The position numbers and the translations under genes were made by a program. 64,000 nt of DNA from Glacieibacterium sp965200405. GTDB taxonomy: Bacteria; Pseudomonadota; Alphaproteobacteria; Sphingomonadales; Sphingomonadaceae. Below are positions 1 to 8,841 of this stretch, in pieces. Position 1 is the stretch's first letter. Each line of letters starts with the position of its first letter. The stretch lies in NCBI RefSeq assembly GCF_965200405.1, contig NZ_OZ241356.1, positions 2,294,001-2,358,000 on the forward strand. Reading direction: 5' to 3'. The notes beneath the pieces were generated by a model, which saw only the letters and a list, made by a program, of their open reading frames with translations, searched no databases and was not told where the DNA came from.

Positions 1-855
1 AAGACGCTGTGGACGAGCTATGAGCCGTTCAGCGCGGACCCGGCCATCGTTGATCCCGCAGCGGGCTGGGTGGCCAACTCGAACAACACACCGTTCCATG
101 CGACCGATCCGGCGAGCGACATCAAGCGGGTCGACTTCGCTCCTGAGCTCGGCATCGAGACCAACATGACCAATCGGGCGCTGCGCTGGATGGACCTGTT
201 TGCGGCCCATCCCGGCAAGCTGTCGCGCGAAGATCTGCTCCGCATCAAGTTCGACAAGGGCTATAGTCACGCTGGCGTAATGGGGGCGTGGATGGCGAAG
301 CTGGCGGCGGTCGATACCAGCGGCGCACCTGAATCTGCGGCGGCGCAGGCGCTGCTGGCAAAGTGGGACTGGGTCCAGGACGGGCAGGGGCCTGCCGATG
401 CAATGGCGGCGATGGTGATCGGCAGTGCAGCAGGAGCGGCCAACGACGGCGATCCGTTGCCGGATGCGAAGGCCGTGCTGGCAAACGACAGCGCTTGGCT
501 GAAAGCCAGTTTCGGTCGGCTGGATCCGCCACTGGCGTCGCTGCAGCGTATTGTCCGCGGCAAGACCAGCCTGCCGGTATTCGGTGGCCCCGACACCATC
601 CGCGCGATCTATAGTCGCGAGGAGAAGGGCGTACGGGTCGCCGACCACGGAGACAGCTTCATCATGCTCGTAGAATGGGGGAGGGACGGCGCCGTTCATT
701 CGGAGAGCATTCACCAGTACGGCGCTGCAACTGCGCGTCCTGACTCGCCGCACTACGCCGACCAGGCGCCACTGTTCGCCGCCGAGAAGTGGAAGCCGGT
801 GTGGTTCACCGAGGCCCAGCTGGCCGGCCATGTAGAAAGGTCCTACCGGCCATGA
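1..855 (+). CDS. Penicillin acylase family protein, 3' part
   Basis: The reading frame is open from the first base of the window, so only the last 284 residues are present and the true start lies upstream. The piece matches the C-terminal part of the beta chain of N-terminal-nucleophile acylases (penicillin/acyl-homoserine-lactone acylase family). Near residues 18-30 it has the family's GWVANSNNTPF stretch, and near the end a block reading SFIMLVEW followed by SIHQYGAATARPDSPHYADQ. The family hydrolyses amide bonds, usually in the periplasm. The catalytic Ser and signal peptide would be upstream, so the substrate cannot be judged. The stop overlaps the next start by four bases (ATGA), which suggests co-translation with the DUF2721 gene. 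Confidence 0.85.
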   Translation, partial: KTLWTSYEPFSADPAIVDPAAGWVANSNNTPFHATDPASDIKRVDFAPELGIETNMTNRALRWMDLFAAHPGKLSREDLLRIKFDKGYSHAGVMGAWMAKLAAVDTSGAPESAAAQALLAKWDWVQDGQGPADAMAAMVIGSAAGAANDGDPLPDAKAVLANDSAWLKASFGRLDPPLASLQRIVRGKTSLPVFGGPDTIRAIYSREEKGVRVADHGDSFIMLVEWGRDGAVHSESIHQYGAATARPDSPHYADQAPLFAAEKWKPVWFTEAQLAGHVERSYRP

Positions 856-1316
856 TCGCTACCCCCGCCCATATCGACACCATCGCGCACAACATCCAGC
901 TGGCGGTGGCCCCGGTGTTTCTGCTGACCGGTATCGCATCGATCCTCAACGTCATGACCAGTCGCTTGAGCCGCGTCATCGACCGGGCCCGCAAGCTAGA
1001 GTCGGAGCTAAGCAGCTACGACGCTGCGGCGCGGAAGCGGGCCGGCAAGGAGATGGTGGTGCTCGGCCGGCGCATGTCGGCGGCACATTGGGCAATCGGA
1101 CTGTGCACCCTGTCGGCGCTGTTCGTCTGCATCGTCGTCGCGATCCTGTTCGTCGGCGACGTTATCCCGATGCGTGCCTCCGCCGCCGTCGCGCCGCTAT
1201 TCATTTTGGTGATGATCCTGCTGATCGCGGGACTACTCGCCTTCCTGGCCGAGGTTCAGATTGCGATGCGCTCGGTCCGGGTCCGAGGCGAAGCACTGGA
1301 GGACTTCAGGGGTTAG
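852..1316 (+). CDS. DUF2721 family membrane protein
   Basis: This 154-residue protein has three hydrophobic segments, at about residues 11-31, 83-105 and 113-138. A charged stretch with RLSRVIDRARKLE follows the first segment. That pattern fits DUF2721, an inner-membrane family of unknown function. The ATG at 852 overlaps the acylase stop by four bases, so the two genes are probably one transcription unit. A longer frame exists upstream but only duplicates acylase coding sequence. No catalytic residue is evident, so no function is assigned. Confidence 0.8.
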   Translation: MIATPAHIDTIAHNIQLAVAPVFLLTGIASILNVMTSRLSRVIDRARKLESELSSYDAAARKRAGKEMVVLGRRMSAAHWAIGLCTLSALFVCIVVAILFVGDVIPMRASAAVAPLFILVMILLIAGLLAFLAEVQIAMRSVRVRGEALEDFRG

Positions 1317-1327
1317 TGGACGCCTCC

Positions 1328-1356
1328 GCCGACAGTGTCTCATCGACACTGTCGGC
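1328..1356. terminator. Hairpin between convergent genes
   Basis: A perfect 12-bp inverted repeat (1328-1339 with 1345-1356, GCCGACAGTGTC and its complement) encloses a five-base loop. It lies exactly between the convergent DUF2721 gene and ilvC. No clear T run follows on either side, so a bidirectional terminator is inferred from symmetry and position. Confidence 0.6.
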
Positions 1357-1370
1357 AGATACAGTTGCGG

Positions 1371-2390
1371 CTAGTTCTTGGCCTTGTCGACGAGCTGGTT
1401 CTTGCCAATCCACGGCATCATGGCGCGCAGCTTCTCGCCAACTTCCTCGATCTCGTGACGGGCCTGCAGCTTGCGGCTGGCCTTGAGGACCGGGTTGCCG
1501 GCGCGGTTGTCGAGGATGAAGTCGCGAACGAAGCGCCCTTCCTGGATGTCCTTGAGGACGCGCTTCATCTCGGCCTTGGTCTCGTCGGTGACGATGCGCG
1601 GGCCGGTGACGATGTCGCCGAATTCGGCGGTGTTGCTGATCGAGTAGCGCATGTTGGCAATGCCGCCCTCGTACATCAGGTCGACGATCAACTTGACCTC
1701 GTGCAGGCACTCGAAATACGCCATCTCAGGTGCATAGCCGGCCTCGGTCAGCGTCTCGAAGCCCGCCATGACCAGCTGGGTCAGGCCGCCGCACAGCACG
1801 ACCTGCTCGCCGAACAGGTCGGTCTCGCACTCCTCGCGGAAGGTCGTCTCGATGATGCCGGAGCGTCCGCCACCAATCGCCGAGGCGTAGCTCAGCGCGA
1901 CATCATGGGCGTTGCCGCTGGCATCCTGGTGGATGGCGACGAGGCACGGCACGCCGCCGCCGCGAGCATATTCGGAGCGCACCGTATGGCCCGGGCCCTT
2001 TGGCGCGACCATGAACACGTCGATATCGGCACGCGGCTCGATCAACTGGAAGTGCACGTTGAGCCCGTGCGCGAAGGCGAGGGCGGCGCCTTCCTTCATG
2101 TTGGCAGCGAGGTCGTCGGCATAAATGCCTGCCTGATGCTCGTCGGGCGCGAGGACCATGATGATGTCGGCCCATTTCGCCGCCTCGGCGTTGCTCATCA
2201 CCTTGAAGCCGGCGCCTTCCGCCTTGGCCGCCGTGGCAGAACCCGGACGCAGCGCGACGGCGACTTCACCGACGCCGGAATCGCGCAGGTTCTGGGCATG
2301 GGCATGGCCCTGGCTGCCATAACCGACGATGGCAATCTTCTTGGCCTTGACCAACCCGATGTCGGCATCGGCGTCGTAATAAACTCGCAT
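1371..2390 (-). CDS. ilvC: Ketol-acid reductoisomerase (NADP+)
   Basis: This is the second enzyme of valine/isoleucine synthesis: it isomerises and reduces acetolactate or acetohydroxybutyrate. The 339-residue length is typical of class I IlvC. The N-terminus has the dinucleotide-binding stretch IVGYGSQGHAHAQN at about residues 21-34. The middle has the metal-binding region DLFGEQVVLCGG and a C-terminal knotted domain with ISNTAEFGD. It is the last gene of a minus-strand ilvB-ilvN-ORF-ilvC run, nine bases after the small Mrr_N-like ORF. The strong hairpin at 1328-1356 lies just past its stop. Confidence 0.97.
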   Translation of the reverse strand: MRVYYDADADIGLVKAKKIAIVGYGSQGHAHAQNLRDSGVGEVAVALRPGSATAAKAEGAGFKVMSNAEAAKWADIIMVLAPDEHQAGIYADDLAANMKEGAALAFAHGLNVHFQLIEPRADIDVFMVAPKGPGHTVRSEYARGGGVPCLVAIHQDASGNAHDVALSYASAIGGGRSGIIETTFREECETDLFGEQVVLCGGLTQLVMAGFETLTEAGYAPEMAYFECLHEVKLIVDLMYEGGIANMRYSISNTAEFGDIVTGPRIVTDETKAEMKRVLKDIQEGRFVRDFILDNRAGNPVLKASRKLQARHEIEEVGEKLRAMMPWIGKNQLVDKAKN

Positions 2391-2399
2391 GTGCTTTCC

Positions 2400-2669
2400 T
2401 TAGTTAGACTTGTATTTCCAAAAGCCAAGACGGCTCCCATCTAGCACGCCACGAGCAACGAGGCGTTGCCGCGCGTACTGGACACGATTTTCCCAATGAT
2501 TACGGCCATCAAATGCCATTGTAAGTTTTCGCTGCTCTGGACTTAGATTGAAGTGCTTAGCTAGCGCTTCGTATGCAGTTTTTGGTGTTACCCATTCGCC
2601 GATAGTTAACAGGTAATCGGTAAGAGCCTCTTCTACTTGCGGCTGCGGCGGAAGCCCTATCATCGTCAT
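2400..2669 (-). CDS. Small Mrr N-terminal-domain-like protein in the ilv operon
   Basis: This 89-residue protein resembles the winged-helix Mrr_N domain, the DNA-recognition part of Mrr-type restriction proteins. The supporting features are an LTxxQ/E-R element (NLSPEQRKLTM), a central NHWENRVQYARQRL helix and a C-terminal GVLDGSRLGFWKYK wing. No nuclease domain is attached. The ATG at 2669 has a good GAGGGT ribosome site that overlaps the ilvN stop, so translation is probably coupled. A hand count gives about 50 percent G+C, below the neighbouring ilv genes. It may be a transferred DNA-binding protein or a relic. The domain call is from memory and needs a profile search. Confidence 0.6.
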   Translation of the reverse strand: MTMIGLPPQPQVEEALTDYLLTIGEWVTPKTAYEALAKHFNLSPEQRKLTMAFDGRNHWENRVQYARQRLVARGVLDGSRLGFWKYKSN

Positions 2670-2679
2670 TGCATTACCC

Positions 2680-3189
2680 TCAAACCGCCGCCGCTCCTCG
2701 TGAGATGGCCACGACGCCGGTGCGAGCGACCTCGACCAGCCCGACTTCGCGCATCAGGTCGATGAAGCTCTGCACCTTGGCGGTCGAGCCGCTGATCTCG
2801 AAGACGAAGCTGCCGGTGGTGGTGTCGACCGGCCGAGCGCGGAAGATGTCGGCCAGCCGCAGCGCCTCGACGCGCTTGTCACCGGAGCCCGCGACCTTGA
2901 CCAGCGCCATCTCGCGCTCGACGTGCGGGCCGAGCGCGGTCAGGTCGAGGACGCGGTGGACAGGGACCAAGCGGTCGAGCTGCGCCATGATCTGCTCGAT
3001 CACCGCTGGCGGACCAGAGGTGACCACGGTAATCCGGCTGACCGCATGGTCGCTGCTGACGTCGGCGACGGTCAGGCTCTCGATGTTATACCCGCGCGCC
3101 GAGAACAGCCCGACGATACGCGCGAGAACGCCCGCTTCGTTGTCGACGAGAATGGAAAGCGTATGCGGTTCGGATGGTGCGGATTTCAC
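2680..3189 (-). CDS. ilvN: Acetolactate synthase small (regulatory) subunit
   Basis: This is the regulatory subunit of acetohydroxyacid synthase, which confers valine feedback inhibition on the catalytic subunit. Its 169 residues hold an N-terminal ACT domain with LSILVDNEAGVLARIVGLFS at about residues 11-30 and GYNIESLTV just after. A second regulatory half contains ARPVDTTTGSFVFEISG. The start is a GTG at 3189, chosen because it places the ACT motif at the usual distance. It shares its G with the ilvB stop (TAGTG), so the two subunits are translationally coupled. Confidence 0.95.
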   Translation of the reverse strand: MKSAPSEPHTLSILVDNEAGVLARIVGLFSARGYNIESLTVADVSSDHAVSRITVVTSGPPAVIEQIMAQLDRLVPVHRVLDLTALGPHVEREMALVKVAGSGDKRVEALRLADIFRARPVDTTTGSFVFEISGSTAKVQSFIDLMREVGLVEVARTGVVAISRGAAAV

Positions 3190-4937
3190 TAAACTAGGGC
3201 CTGTGCATCTTCGTCGGCAGCGGCTTTGCAGTCGCCACCTTCGAGCATCATTTCGGTATGGGCGGCGCCGCTGGCGATCATCGGGTAGCAGCTTGCCAGC
3301 TTGGTGACCTGGCAGTCGACGAACACCGGGCCGTCCGTGGCCAGCATCTGGGCGATACCGGCGTCGAGCTGGTCCTCGGTTTCGATGCGGATGCCGGTCC
3401 AGCCGTACGCCTCAGCCAGCTTGACGAAGTCGGGCAGCGAATCCGAATAGCTTTCCGAATAGCGGCTGCCATGGTTGAGCTGCTGCCACTGGCGCACCAT
3501 CCCCATGTATTCGTTGTTGATGACGAACACCTTGACCGGCAGGCGGTACTGGATGGCGGTGCCGAGCTCCTGGATGTTCATCTGGATGCTGGCCTCGCCG
3601 GCGATGTCGATGACCAGTGCGTTCGGGTTGCCGAGCTGCGCGCCGATCGCTGCCGGCAGCCCGTAGCCCATGGTGCCGAGGCCGCCGCTGGTCAGCCACT
3701 TGTTCGGCGCGTCGAAGCCGAACTGCTGGGCCGCCCACATCTGGTGCTGGCCGACCTCGGTGCTGATGATCGGCTTGAGGTGCCGCGTCATCTCCCACAG
3801 GCGGCGGATGGCGTGCTGCGGCGCGATCTCCGGTCCCGACTGGGTGTATCCGAACGAGTTGCGCGCGCGCCAACCCTCGATCTTGGCCCACCAGCCCGAC
3901 AGGTCGGCGGGGCGATGACCGCGCGCCTTCCAGATGCGGATCATGTCCTCCAGCACATGGCCGACGTCGCCGACGATGCCGAGGTCGACGCGCACCACCT
4001 TGTTGATCGAGGAACGGTCGATATCGACGTGGATCTTCTTGGAATTAGGCGAGAAGGCATCGAGCCGCCCGGTGACTCGGTCGTCGAAGCGCGCGCCGAG
4101 GCAGACCATCAGATCACACTCGTTCATCGCCAGATTGGCCTGGTAGCTGCCGTGCATTCCCAGCATGCCGAGGAACTGCGGATGCGGATCGGGCATGGTG
4201 CCGAGGCCCATCAGCGTCGAGGTCACCGGCGCGCCGGTCAGCCGCGCCAGCTCGCGCAGCAGCAGCGTCGCGTTCGGCCCGGCGTTGATGATGCCGCCGC
4301 CGGTGTAGAGGATCGGACGCTCGGCCGCGGCCATCATCTCGACGGCTGCCTCGATCGACGACAGCTCGCCCTTGACCTGCGGCTGGTAGGTCTTGTGCTT
4401 GATCGTGCCAGGCTTTGTGTAGCTGGCGGTGGCAACCTGGACGTCCTTAGGGATGTCGATGACCACCGGGCCGGGGCGACCGGCGGTAGCGATGTGAAAT
4501 GCCTCATGGACGACATCGCCCAGGCGCGCAGTGTCCTTGACCAGGTAGTTGTGCTTCGAACAATGGCGGGTGATGCCGGTCGTGTCACACTCCTGGAAGG
4601 CGTCGGTGCCGATCAGATGCGTCGGCACCTGGCCGCACAGCACGACGATCGGGATCGAATCCATCAGCGCGTCGGTGATGCCGGTGACGGCGTTTGTCGC
4701 GCCGGGACCCGAGGTGACGAGCACGACGCCGGGCTTGCCGGTCGAGCGCGCATAGCCTTCGGCGGCGTGAACAGCGGCCTGTTCGTGGCGCACCAGGATG
4801 TGGCGGATGCGAGTCTGCTTGAACAGCGCATCGTAGATCGGCAGCACGGCGCCGCCGGGATAGCCGAAGATGGTGTCGACGCCGATATCGGTCAGCGCCT
4901 GGACGAGGATCTCGGCTCCAGTCTGGGTAGAAGGCAT
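3189..4937 (-). CDS. ilvB: Acetolactate synthase large (catalytic) subunit
   Basis: This ThDP- and FAD-dependent enzyme condenses pyruvate with pyruvate or 2-oxobutyrate, the first committed step of branched-chain amino acid synthesis. At 582 residues it is of normal length. Visible motifs are IFGYPGGAVLPIYDAL near residue 23, RHEQAAVHAAEGYAR with the catalytic Glu near 50, a central FAD domain, and the ThDP motif running from GDIAGEASIQMN-like residues to NNEYMGMVRQWQ. It is the first gene of the ilv run. No leader-peptide attenuator was seen in the 92 bases upstream. Confidence 0.97.
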   Translation of the reverse strand: MPSTQTGAEILVQALTDIGVDTIFGYPGGAVLPIYDALFKQTRIRHILVRHEQAAVHAAEGYARSTGKPGVVLVTSGPGATNAVTGITDALMDSIPIVVLCGQVPTHLIGTDAFQECDTTGITRHCSKHNYLVKDTARLGDVVHEAFHIATAGRPGPVVIDIPKDVQVATASYTKPGTIKHKTYQPQVKGELSSIEAAVEMMAAAERPILYTGGGIINAGPNATLLLRELARLTGAPVTSTLMGLGTMPDPHPQFLGMLGMHGSYQANLAMNECDLMVCLGARFDDRVTGRLDAFSPNSKKIHVDIDRSSINKVVRVDLGIVGDVGHVLEDMIRIWKARGHRPADLSGWWAKIEGWRARNSFGYTQSGPEIAPQHAIRRLWEMTRHLKPIISTEVGQHQMWAAQQFGFDAPNKWLTSGGLGTMGYGLPAAIGAQLGNPNALVIDIAGEASIQMNIQELGTAIQYRLPVKVFVINNEYMGMVRQWQQLNHGSRYSESYSDSLPDFVKLAEAYGWTGIRIETEDQLDAGIAQMLATDGPVFVDCQVTKLASCYPMIASGAAHTEMMLEGGDCKAAADEDAQALV

Positions 4938-5029
4938 GGCGGCGAACTCTTTGAACTGCGGATGCAGCGCGAGTTACGGTATCAAAGTTGCGTGGTCAAG
5001 GCATTAAACAGCAACTTACTTGCGCCGTG

Positions 5030-6331
5030 CTATGCGATGGTGCGTTGGCGTCTGCGCATCAGAGCGCCGGTGAGGCCGAAGCCGGTGATAAGCTGGAGCC
5101 AAATTGCCGGCTCGGGCACGACGCTGTCGTCCGCCGAGATGAACTCGATATCGCGAGCATAGGTACCCAGGTGCACCTCGCCGCTCTGGTTGAAGATCTT
5201 CGCGACCACCGAACCGTTGACCGGGCCATTGTTGGTGACCGTCGCTGTCGGCGCCAGGATCGAACCGAAGACCGCGCGATTCAAATTGACGGTGCTGGCG
5301 TCGGTAAAGTTCCAGATGATCTGCTGGTTGTGCGTGCTGTTGGCACCGCTGACCGGGTTGAGGTTCCAGTTGTATGTCGCCGCTACCGCATTGTGGAGCG
5401 ACATATTGGAGCTGGAAATATTGATGATGACCGGCATGCTGGTGTTGGCGAAGTCGTATTTGACCTCGCCATAGCTGAAGAAGTTCTCGTTGACGTTGAA
5501 CACCGCAAAGCCTGCCGAGCTGGCGACGGCATGCAAGGTAGGACCCTGCGAGCCATAGGTGATGGTGCTGGGATTGTTGGCGATGGTCAGGGCGCCAAGC
5601 GCTACGGACAATGCCTTGACGTCGGCGGTAAGCTGCGCAGTGTAGCCCGAAAGCGAAGTGACGACGGGCGCAGTGACGGTGGCGTTGCTGAAACCATAGT
5701 TGCTGTGGAAACTCGCGCCGTTGGCGTTGGCATTCCCGCTGATGCTGCCGCCGACGTATAGCGCGGTGTTATTGGCACCGTTGACGTTGGTGACGCTGCC
5801 GCCGACCTTGTTGATCGTCGGCGAACCGGAAGTTCCTGCTCCCAGGTTGATGTTGGTCAGCGAGCCGCCGATCTCGATCCGGCTGCCGGCGTGAAGGTTG
5901 ATGTTGCTGGCACTGCCCCCGATCCGGACCACGGCACCGGCTTCGCTGATGTCGAGCTGCCCACTGCTGCCAACGATATAGGCGCCGTAGCTGTCGCCCG
6001 AGCCACTGCCGTGCTTGACGTTGAGCTGGGCGGAATTGTTGCCACCGACCGCGAGGGTCGAGTGATAGGAGTCGACCGCTGTCTGGTGATTTGCGGAGTT
6101 GCCGATGCCCAGCGACGCTTGGCCGGTGACATTGCCGCCGACGTAGGTCTTGCCTTCTACGTCGGCCCCAGCTTTGTAATTCTCCAGGACGATGAGGTTG
6201 ATCTCGCTCATTGTTTTCAGAGCATTTTTCGCATCACCGACGGGTGCGGCATAAGTTGGTGTCGCACCGGCAAATGTGCCGATTGCGGCCGCTACCATCA
6301 CGGCAGCGGCCGTTCCCCCGAATTTCATCAT
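5030..6331 (-). CDS. Choice-of-anchor A family PEP-CTERM protein
   Basis: This 433-residue exported protein has a signal peptide (hydrophobic stretch 8-27, cleavage near TYAAP). Its low-complexity body is rich in Gly, Asn and Ser, with ENYKAGADVEGKTYVGGNV as expected for the choice-of-anchor A domain. The C-terminus is a PEP-CTERM tag: VVPEPAIW, a hydrophobic segment, then RRRQR. The family is thought to be processed by exosortase and displayed on the cell surface or in extracellular polymer. It sits alone between ilvB and miaA, with an A+T-rich upstream stretch that probably holds its promoter. Confidence 0.88.
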   Translation of the reverse strand: MMKFGGTAAAVMVAAAIGTFAGATPTYAAPVGDAKNALKTMSEINLIVLENYKAGADVEGKTYVGGNVTGQASLGIGNSANHQTAVDSYHSTLAVGGNNSAQLNVKHGSGSGDSYGAYIVGSSGQLDISEAGAVVRIGGSASNINLHAGSRIEIGGSLTNINLGAGTSGSPTINKVGGSVTNVNGANNTALYVGGSISGNANANGASFHSNYGFSNATVTAPVVTSLSGYTAQLTADVKALSVALGALTIANNPSTITYGSQGPTLHAVASSAGFAVFNVNENFFSYGEVKYDFANTSMPVIINISSSNMSLHNAVAATYNWNLNPVSGANSTHNQQIIWNFTDASTVNLNRAVFGSILAPTATVTNNGPVNGSVVAKIFNQSGEVHLGTYARDIEFISADDSVVPEPAIWLQLITGFGLTGALMRRRQRTIA

Positions 6332-6449
6332 CGACCCTATCGTGCGAAACGTCGCAAACGGCCCTCCCGCTTGTATTAACTCCCTAGCAACTATTATGCC
6401 AAAAACATTTATTGTTTCTTTACCAATCGTTTATCGTTCAGGTAGGTTT

Positions 6450-7391
6450 CTACGCCGTAAAGAAATCCGACACTTTTCCGTTAAGATTAGTTAATCCCGG
6501 TTCGTACCGATGCCAGTCAGGCGTCTGGTTGCGAAACCAGGTTGCCTGACGCTTGGCGTATCGCCGCGTAGCATGGATGATCGCTGATTCGGCCGCAGCC
6601 AGTGTCATGCTGTTGTCGAGTACCGCCGACAGCTGCGGAACCCCGATCGCGCGCATTATCGGACTGTCGGTATCGAGGTTGCGTCGGACCAATGCTGCAA
6701 CTTCGTCCAGCGCACCGGCGGCGAGCATCGCCCCGACGCGGGCACTGCAGCGGTCACGCAACTCCGCCCGGTCGCGCTCGACGACGATAGCGACGACGGC
6801 ATGCGTCGCGGCGATGCCACCGGTTCGCTCACCCTGCCAGTCGGCCAATGTTCGTCCGGTCGAGCGAACGACTTCGAGCGCGCGCAAAGTGCGCTGGCGA
6901 TCGGCGCGCTCCAGCCGCGCGGCTGCTGCCGGGTCCTCTCGCTCCAGCGCAGCATTGGCAGCGTCCGGGTCGAGCGATCGAACCTTGGCGCGGACATCGG
7001 CGTCGATCTCCGGCACCGGTGCGATGCCGTCGAGCAAGGTGCGCAGGTATAGCCCGGTGCCGCCGACCAGCAGGGGCACGCGGCCCGCTTCCAGCGCTAC
7101 GTCGATTTCCGCCCGCGCCAGAAACGCCCAGTCGGCGGCCGAACAGGCGTTCGCGCCGTCGACGCAGCCGTACAGCCGGTGCGGTACGGCTGCCATGTCT
7201 GCATCGCTCGGTCGGGCCGACAGGATGCGCAGGTCGGCGTAAACTTGGCTCGCATCGGCATTGATGATCGTGCCGCCGAGTTCCCGGGCGACATCGATCG
7301 CTACCGCGGACTTGCCGGTCGCGGTCGCGCCCGCGATAACGCCGACCATTGGTTTATCGGGGTTGGGCTGGATGTTGATTGCGACGCTCAT
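6450..7391 (-). CDS. miaA: tRNA dimethylallyltransferase
   Basis: MiaA transfers a dimethylallyl group to A37 of tRNAs that read UNN codons, the first step of i6A/ms2i6A formation. The 313-residue product has the P-loop GATATGKS near residues 20-27, the INADASQVYADL substrate stretch, and the family block LVGGTGLYLRTLLDG. The chosen ATG at 7391 makes its 5' end overlap divergent serB by 20 bases. An in-frame ATG at 7349 would remove the overlap and also leave an intact P-loop. Neither has a convincing ribosome site, so the start is uncertain. Confidence 0.93.
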   Translation of the reverse strand: MSVAINIQPNPDKPMVGVIAGATATGKSAVAIDVARELGGTIINADASQVYADLRILSARPSDADMAAVPHRLYGCVDGANACSAADWAFLARAEIDVALEAGRVPLLVGGTGLYLRTLLDGIAPVPEIDADVRAKVRSLDPDAANAALEREDPAAAARLERADRQRTLRALEVVRSTGRTLADWQGERTGGIAATHAVVAIVVERDRAELRDRCSARVGAMLAAGALDEVAALVRRNLDTDSPIMRAIGVPQLSAVLDNSMTLAAAESAIIHATRRYAKRQATWFRNQTPDWHRYEPGLTNLNGKVSDFFTA

Positions 7392-8241
7392 TGGGCAAGG
7401 CTTGTCGCCGGGCGATATCGCCGTGGCAAGCGACGCCTTGCGCGCGGCAGGGGCGGAGCCAGGCACGCCGGCCTGGATCGATGCGGGCGAGGCGGCGGAC
7501 CTGAACGTCGCGAAGCTCGACCACGCAAAGGTGCGTGCCGCGCTGGAGGCGGCGCTGCCCAGCTACGACGTGGTCGTTCAGTCGGCTGCAATGCCGCGCC
7601 GCAAACGCCTGCTGATTGCCGATATGGATTCGACGATGATCACTTGCGAGTGCATCGACGAGCTTGCCGATTATGCCGGCCTGAAGGCTGAGGTTGCCGC
7701 TGTGACCGAGGCGGCGATGCGCGGCGAGCTGGACTTCGTCGCCGCACTGGATGCGCGGGTGGCTCTACTCGCCGGCATGGACGCCGGGGTGATCGACCAG
7801 TGTCGGGCAGAGCGCGTGCGCCTGAGCCCCGGCGCAGTGACGCTGGTGCGGACGATGCGTGAAGCCGGCGCCGCGACGGTGCTTGTCTCGGGCGGCTTCA
7901 CCGCATTCGCCGCGCCGGTCGGCGCTGAGATCGGCTTTGCACATGTCGTCGCGAACGTACTGGAGATCGTCGACGGCCAGCTTACCGGGCGCGTCCTCCG
8001 CCCCGTCATCGACGCGGCGACCAAGCGCGCCGAGTTGCTGGCGGCGGGCGTGGACCTGGAGAGCTGCCTTGCCGTCGGTGACGGCGCAAATGACATCCCA
8101 ATGCTGGAAGCGGCTGGCTTAGGCATCGCCTACCACGCCAAGCCCAAGGCGGCTGCCGCGGCAGATGCAGCCGTGCGGGTGGGCGACCTCCGCGTGCTGC
8201 TGTGGGCCCAAGGCATCGGGCGCCGGGACTGGGCCGACTAG
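7372..8241 (+). CDS. serB: Phosphoserine phosphatase
   Basis: SerB hydrolyses 3-phosphoserine in the last step of serine synthesis. The 289-residue protein has an N-terminal ACT-like part and then the HAD phosphatase core. The nucleophile motif is IADMDSTMIT (about residues 82-91), motif II is LVSGGFTAF, and the acidic motif GDGANDIPML is near residue 230. The start ATG at 7372 was chosen because upstream in-frame sequence only mirrors miaA. It faces miaA head to head, with start regions overlapping or abutting, so both promoters must lie inside the partner gene or within a few bases. Confidence 0.95.
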   Translation: MLIATLIGQGLSPGDIAVASDALRAAGAEPGTPAWIDAGEAADLNVAKLDHAKVRAALEAALPSYDVVVQSAAMPRRKRLLIADMDSTMITCECIDELADYAGLKAEVAAVTEAAMRGELDFVAALDARVALLAGMDAGVIDQCRAERVRLSPGAVTLVRTMREAGAATVLVSGGFTAFAAPVGAEIGFAHVVANVLEIVDGQLTGRVLRPVIDAATKRAELLAAGVDLESCLAVGDGANDIPMLEAAGLGIAYHAKPKAAAAADAAVRVGDLRVLLWAQGIGRRDWAD

Positions 8242-8331
8242 CTCGACATCGTTGTCGCCTGAACCTTGGGACAACATGAAGACGGCCGGTCTTGCGGCCA
8301 ACGGCCATCATGATAGCCTATGCAGAAGCGC

Positions 8332-8841
8332 CTAGGCTGCGACCGAACTCGTCCCGGCTGCCCCTCGGCGCCTGACCACGGTGCCGACCATGCCGAAGCC
8401 GATCAACAGCATCGTCCAGGTCGCTGGCTCCGGCACAGCGACGGCCGAGGTGACGTAGCTGATCGAGGAGTCATAATAGTGGCGGAAGACGGTGGGCCGG
8501 AACGTGACGAGTGTCGGATTGGCGATCGTACCGCTGAACAGCGTCGGTCCGACGAAGCTCGCCTCGGTGCCATTCGCGGTGAAGACGGTCATGCCACCTT
8601 CCTGCTCGGTATCGTAAAACGTTAACCCTGCCAGCGCCGAGCCGTCGGAAAATGTGCCGGGCACATCGAAGACAAAGAAGTTGTCCGGGAACAACGGGTG
8701 GGAAACCGTGGTGCTGTCGAGCAGGAAGCTCGCCGCGAAGCCATTGCTCCCCTTGATCGTGTAGCGCAGGTCCACCGCGCTCGCCGGCACTGAAGACAGC
8801 ACCGCAGCAACAGCCGCGGCGAGGGAGAGCAGGCGTTTCAT
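8332..8841 (-). CDS. PEP-CTERM sorting domain protein
   Basis: This 169-residue protein begins with a Lys/Arg-led signal peptide (MKRLLSLAAAVAAVLSSVPASA, cleavage after the second Ala pair). It ends in VPEPATWTMLLIGFGMVG followed by RRR, the PEP-CTERM signature. The mature part (about 20-135) reads like a beta-rich domain (FAASFLLDST, FFVFDVPGTF) with no recognisable enzyme motif. The ATG at 8841 was taken because it starts the signal peptide; an in-frame extension upstream adds nothing plausible. It converges on serB, about 90 bases away. Confidence 0.83.
   Translation of the reverse strand: MKRLLSLAAAVAAVLSSVPASAVDLRYTIKGSNGFAASFLLDSTTVSHPLFPDNFFVFDVPGTFSDGSALAGLTFYDTEQEGGMTVFTANGTEASFVGPTLFSGTIANPTLVTFRPTVFRHYYDSSISYVTSAVAVPEPATWTMLLIGFGMVGTVVRRRGAAGTSSVAA

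Noticed and set aside
3258..5162. 634-codon plus-strand frame opposite ilvB
   Set aside because: Antisense of a clear ilvB gene, no domain, no ribosome site.
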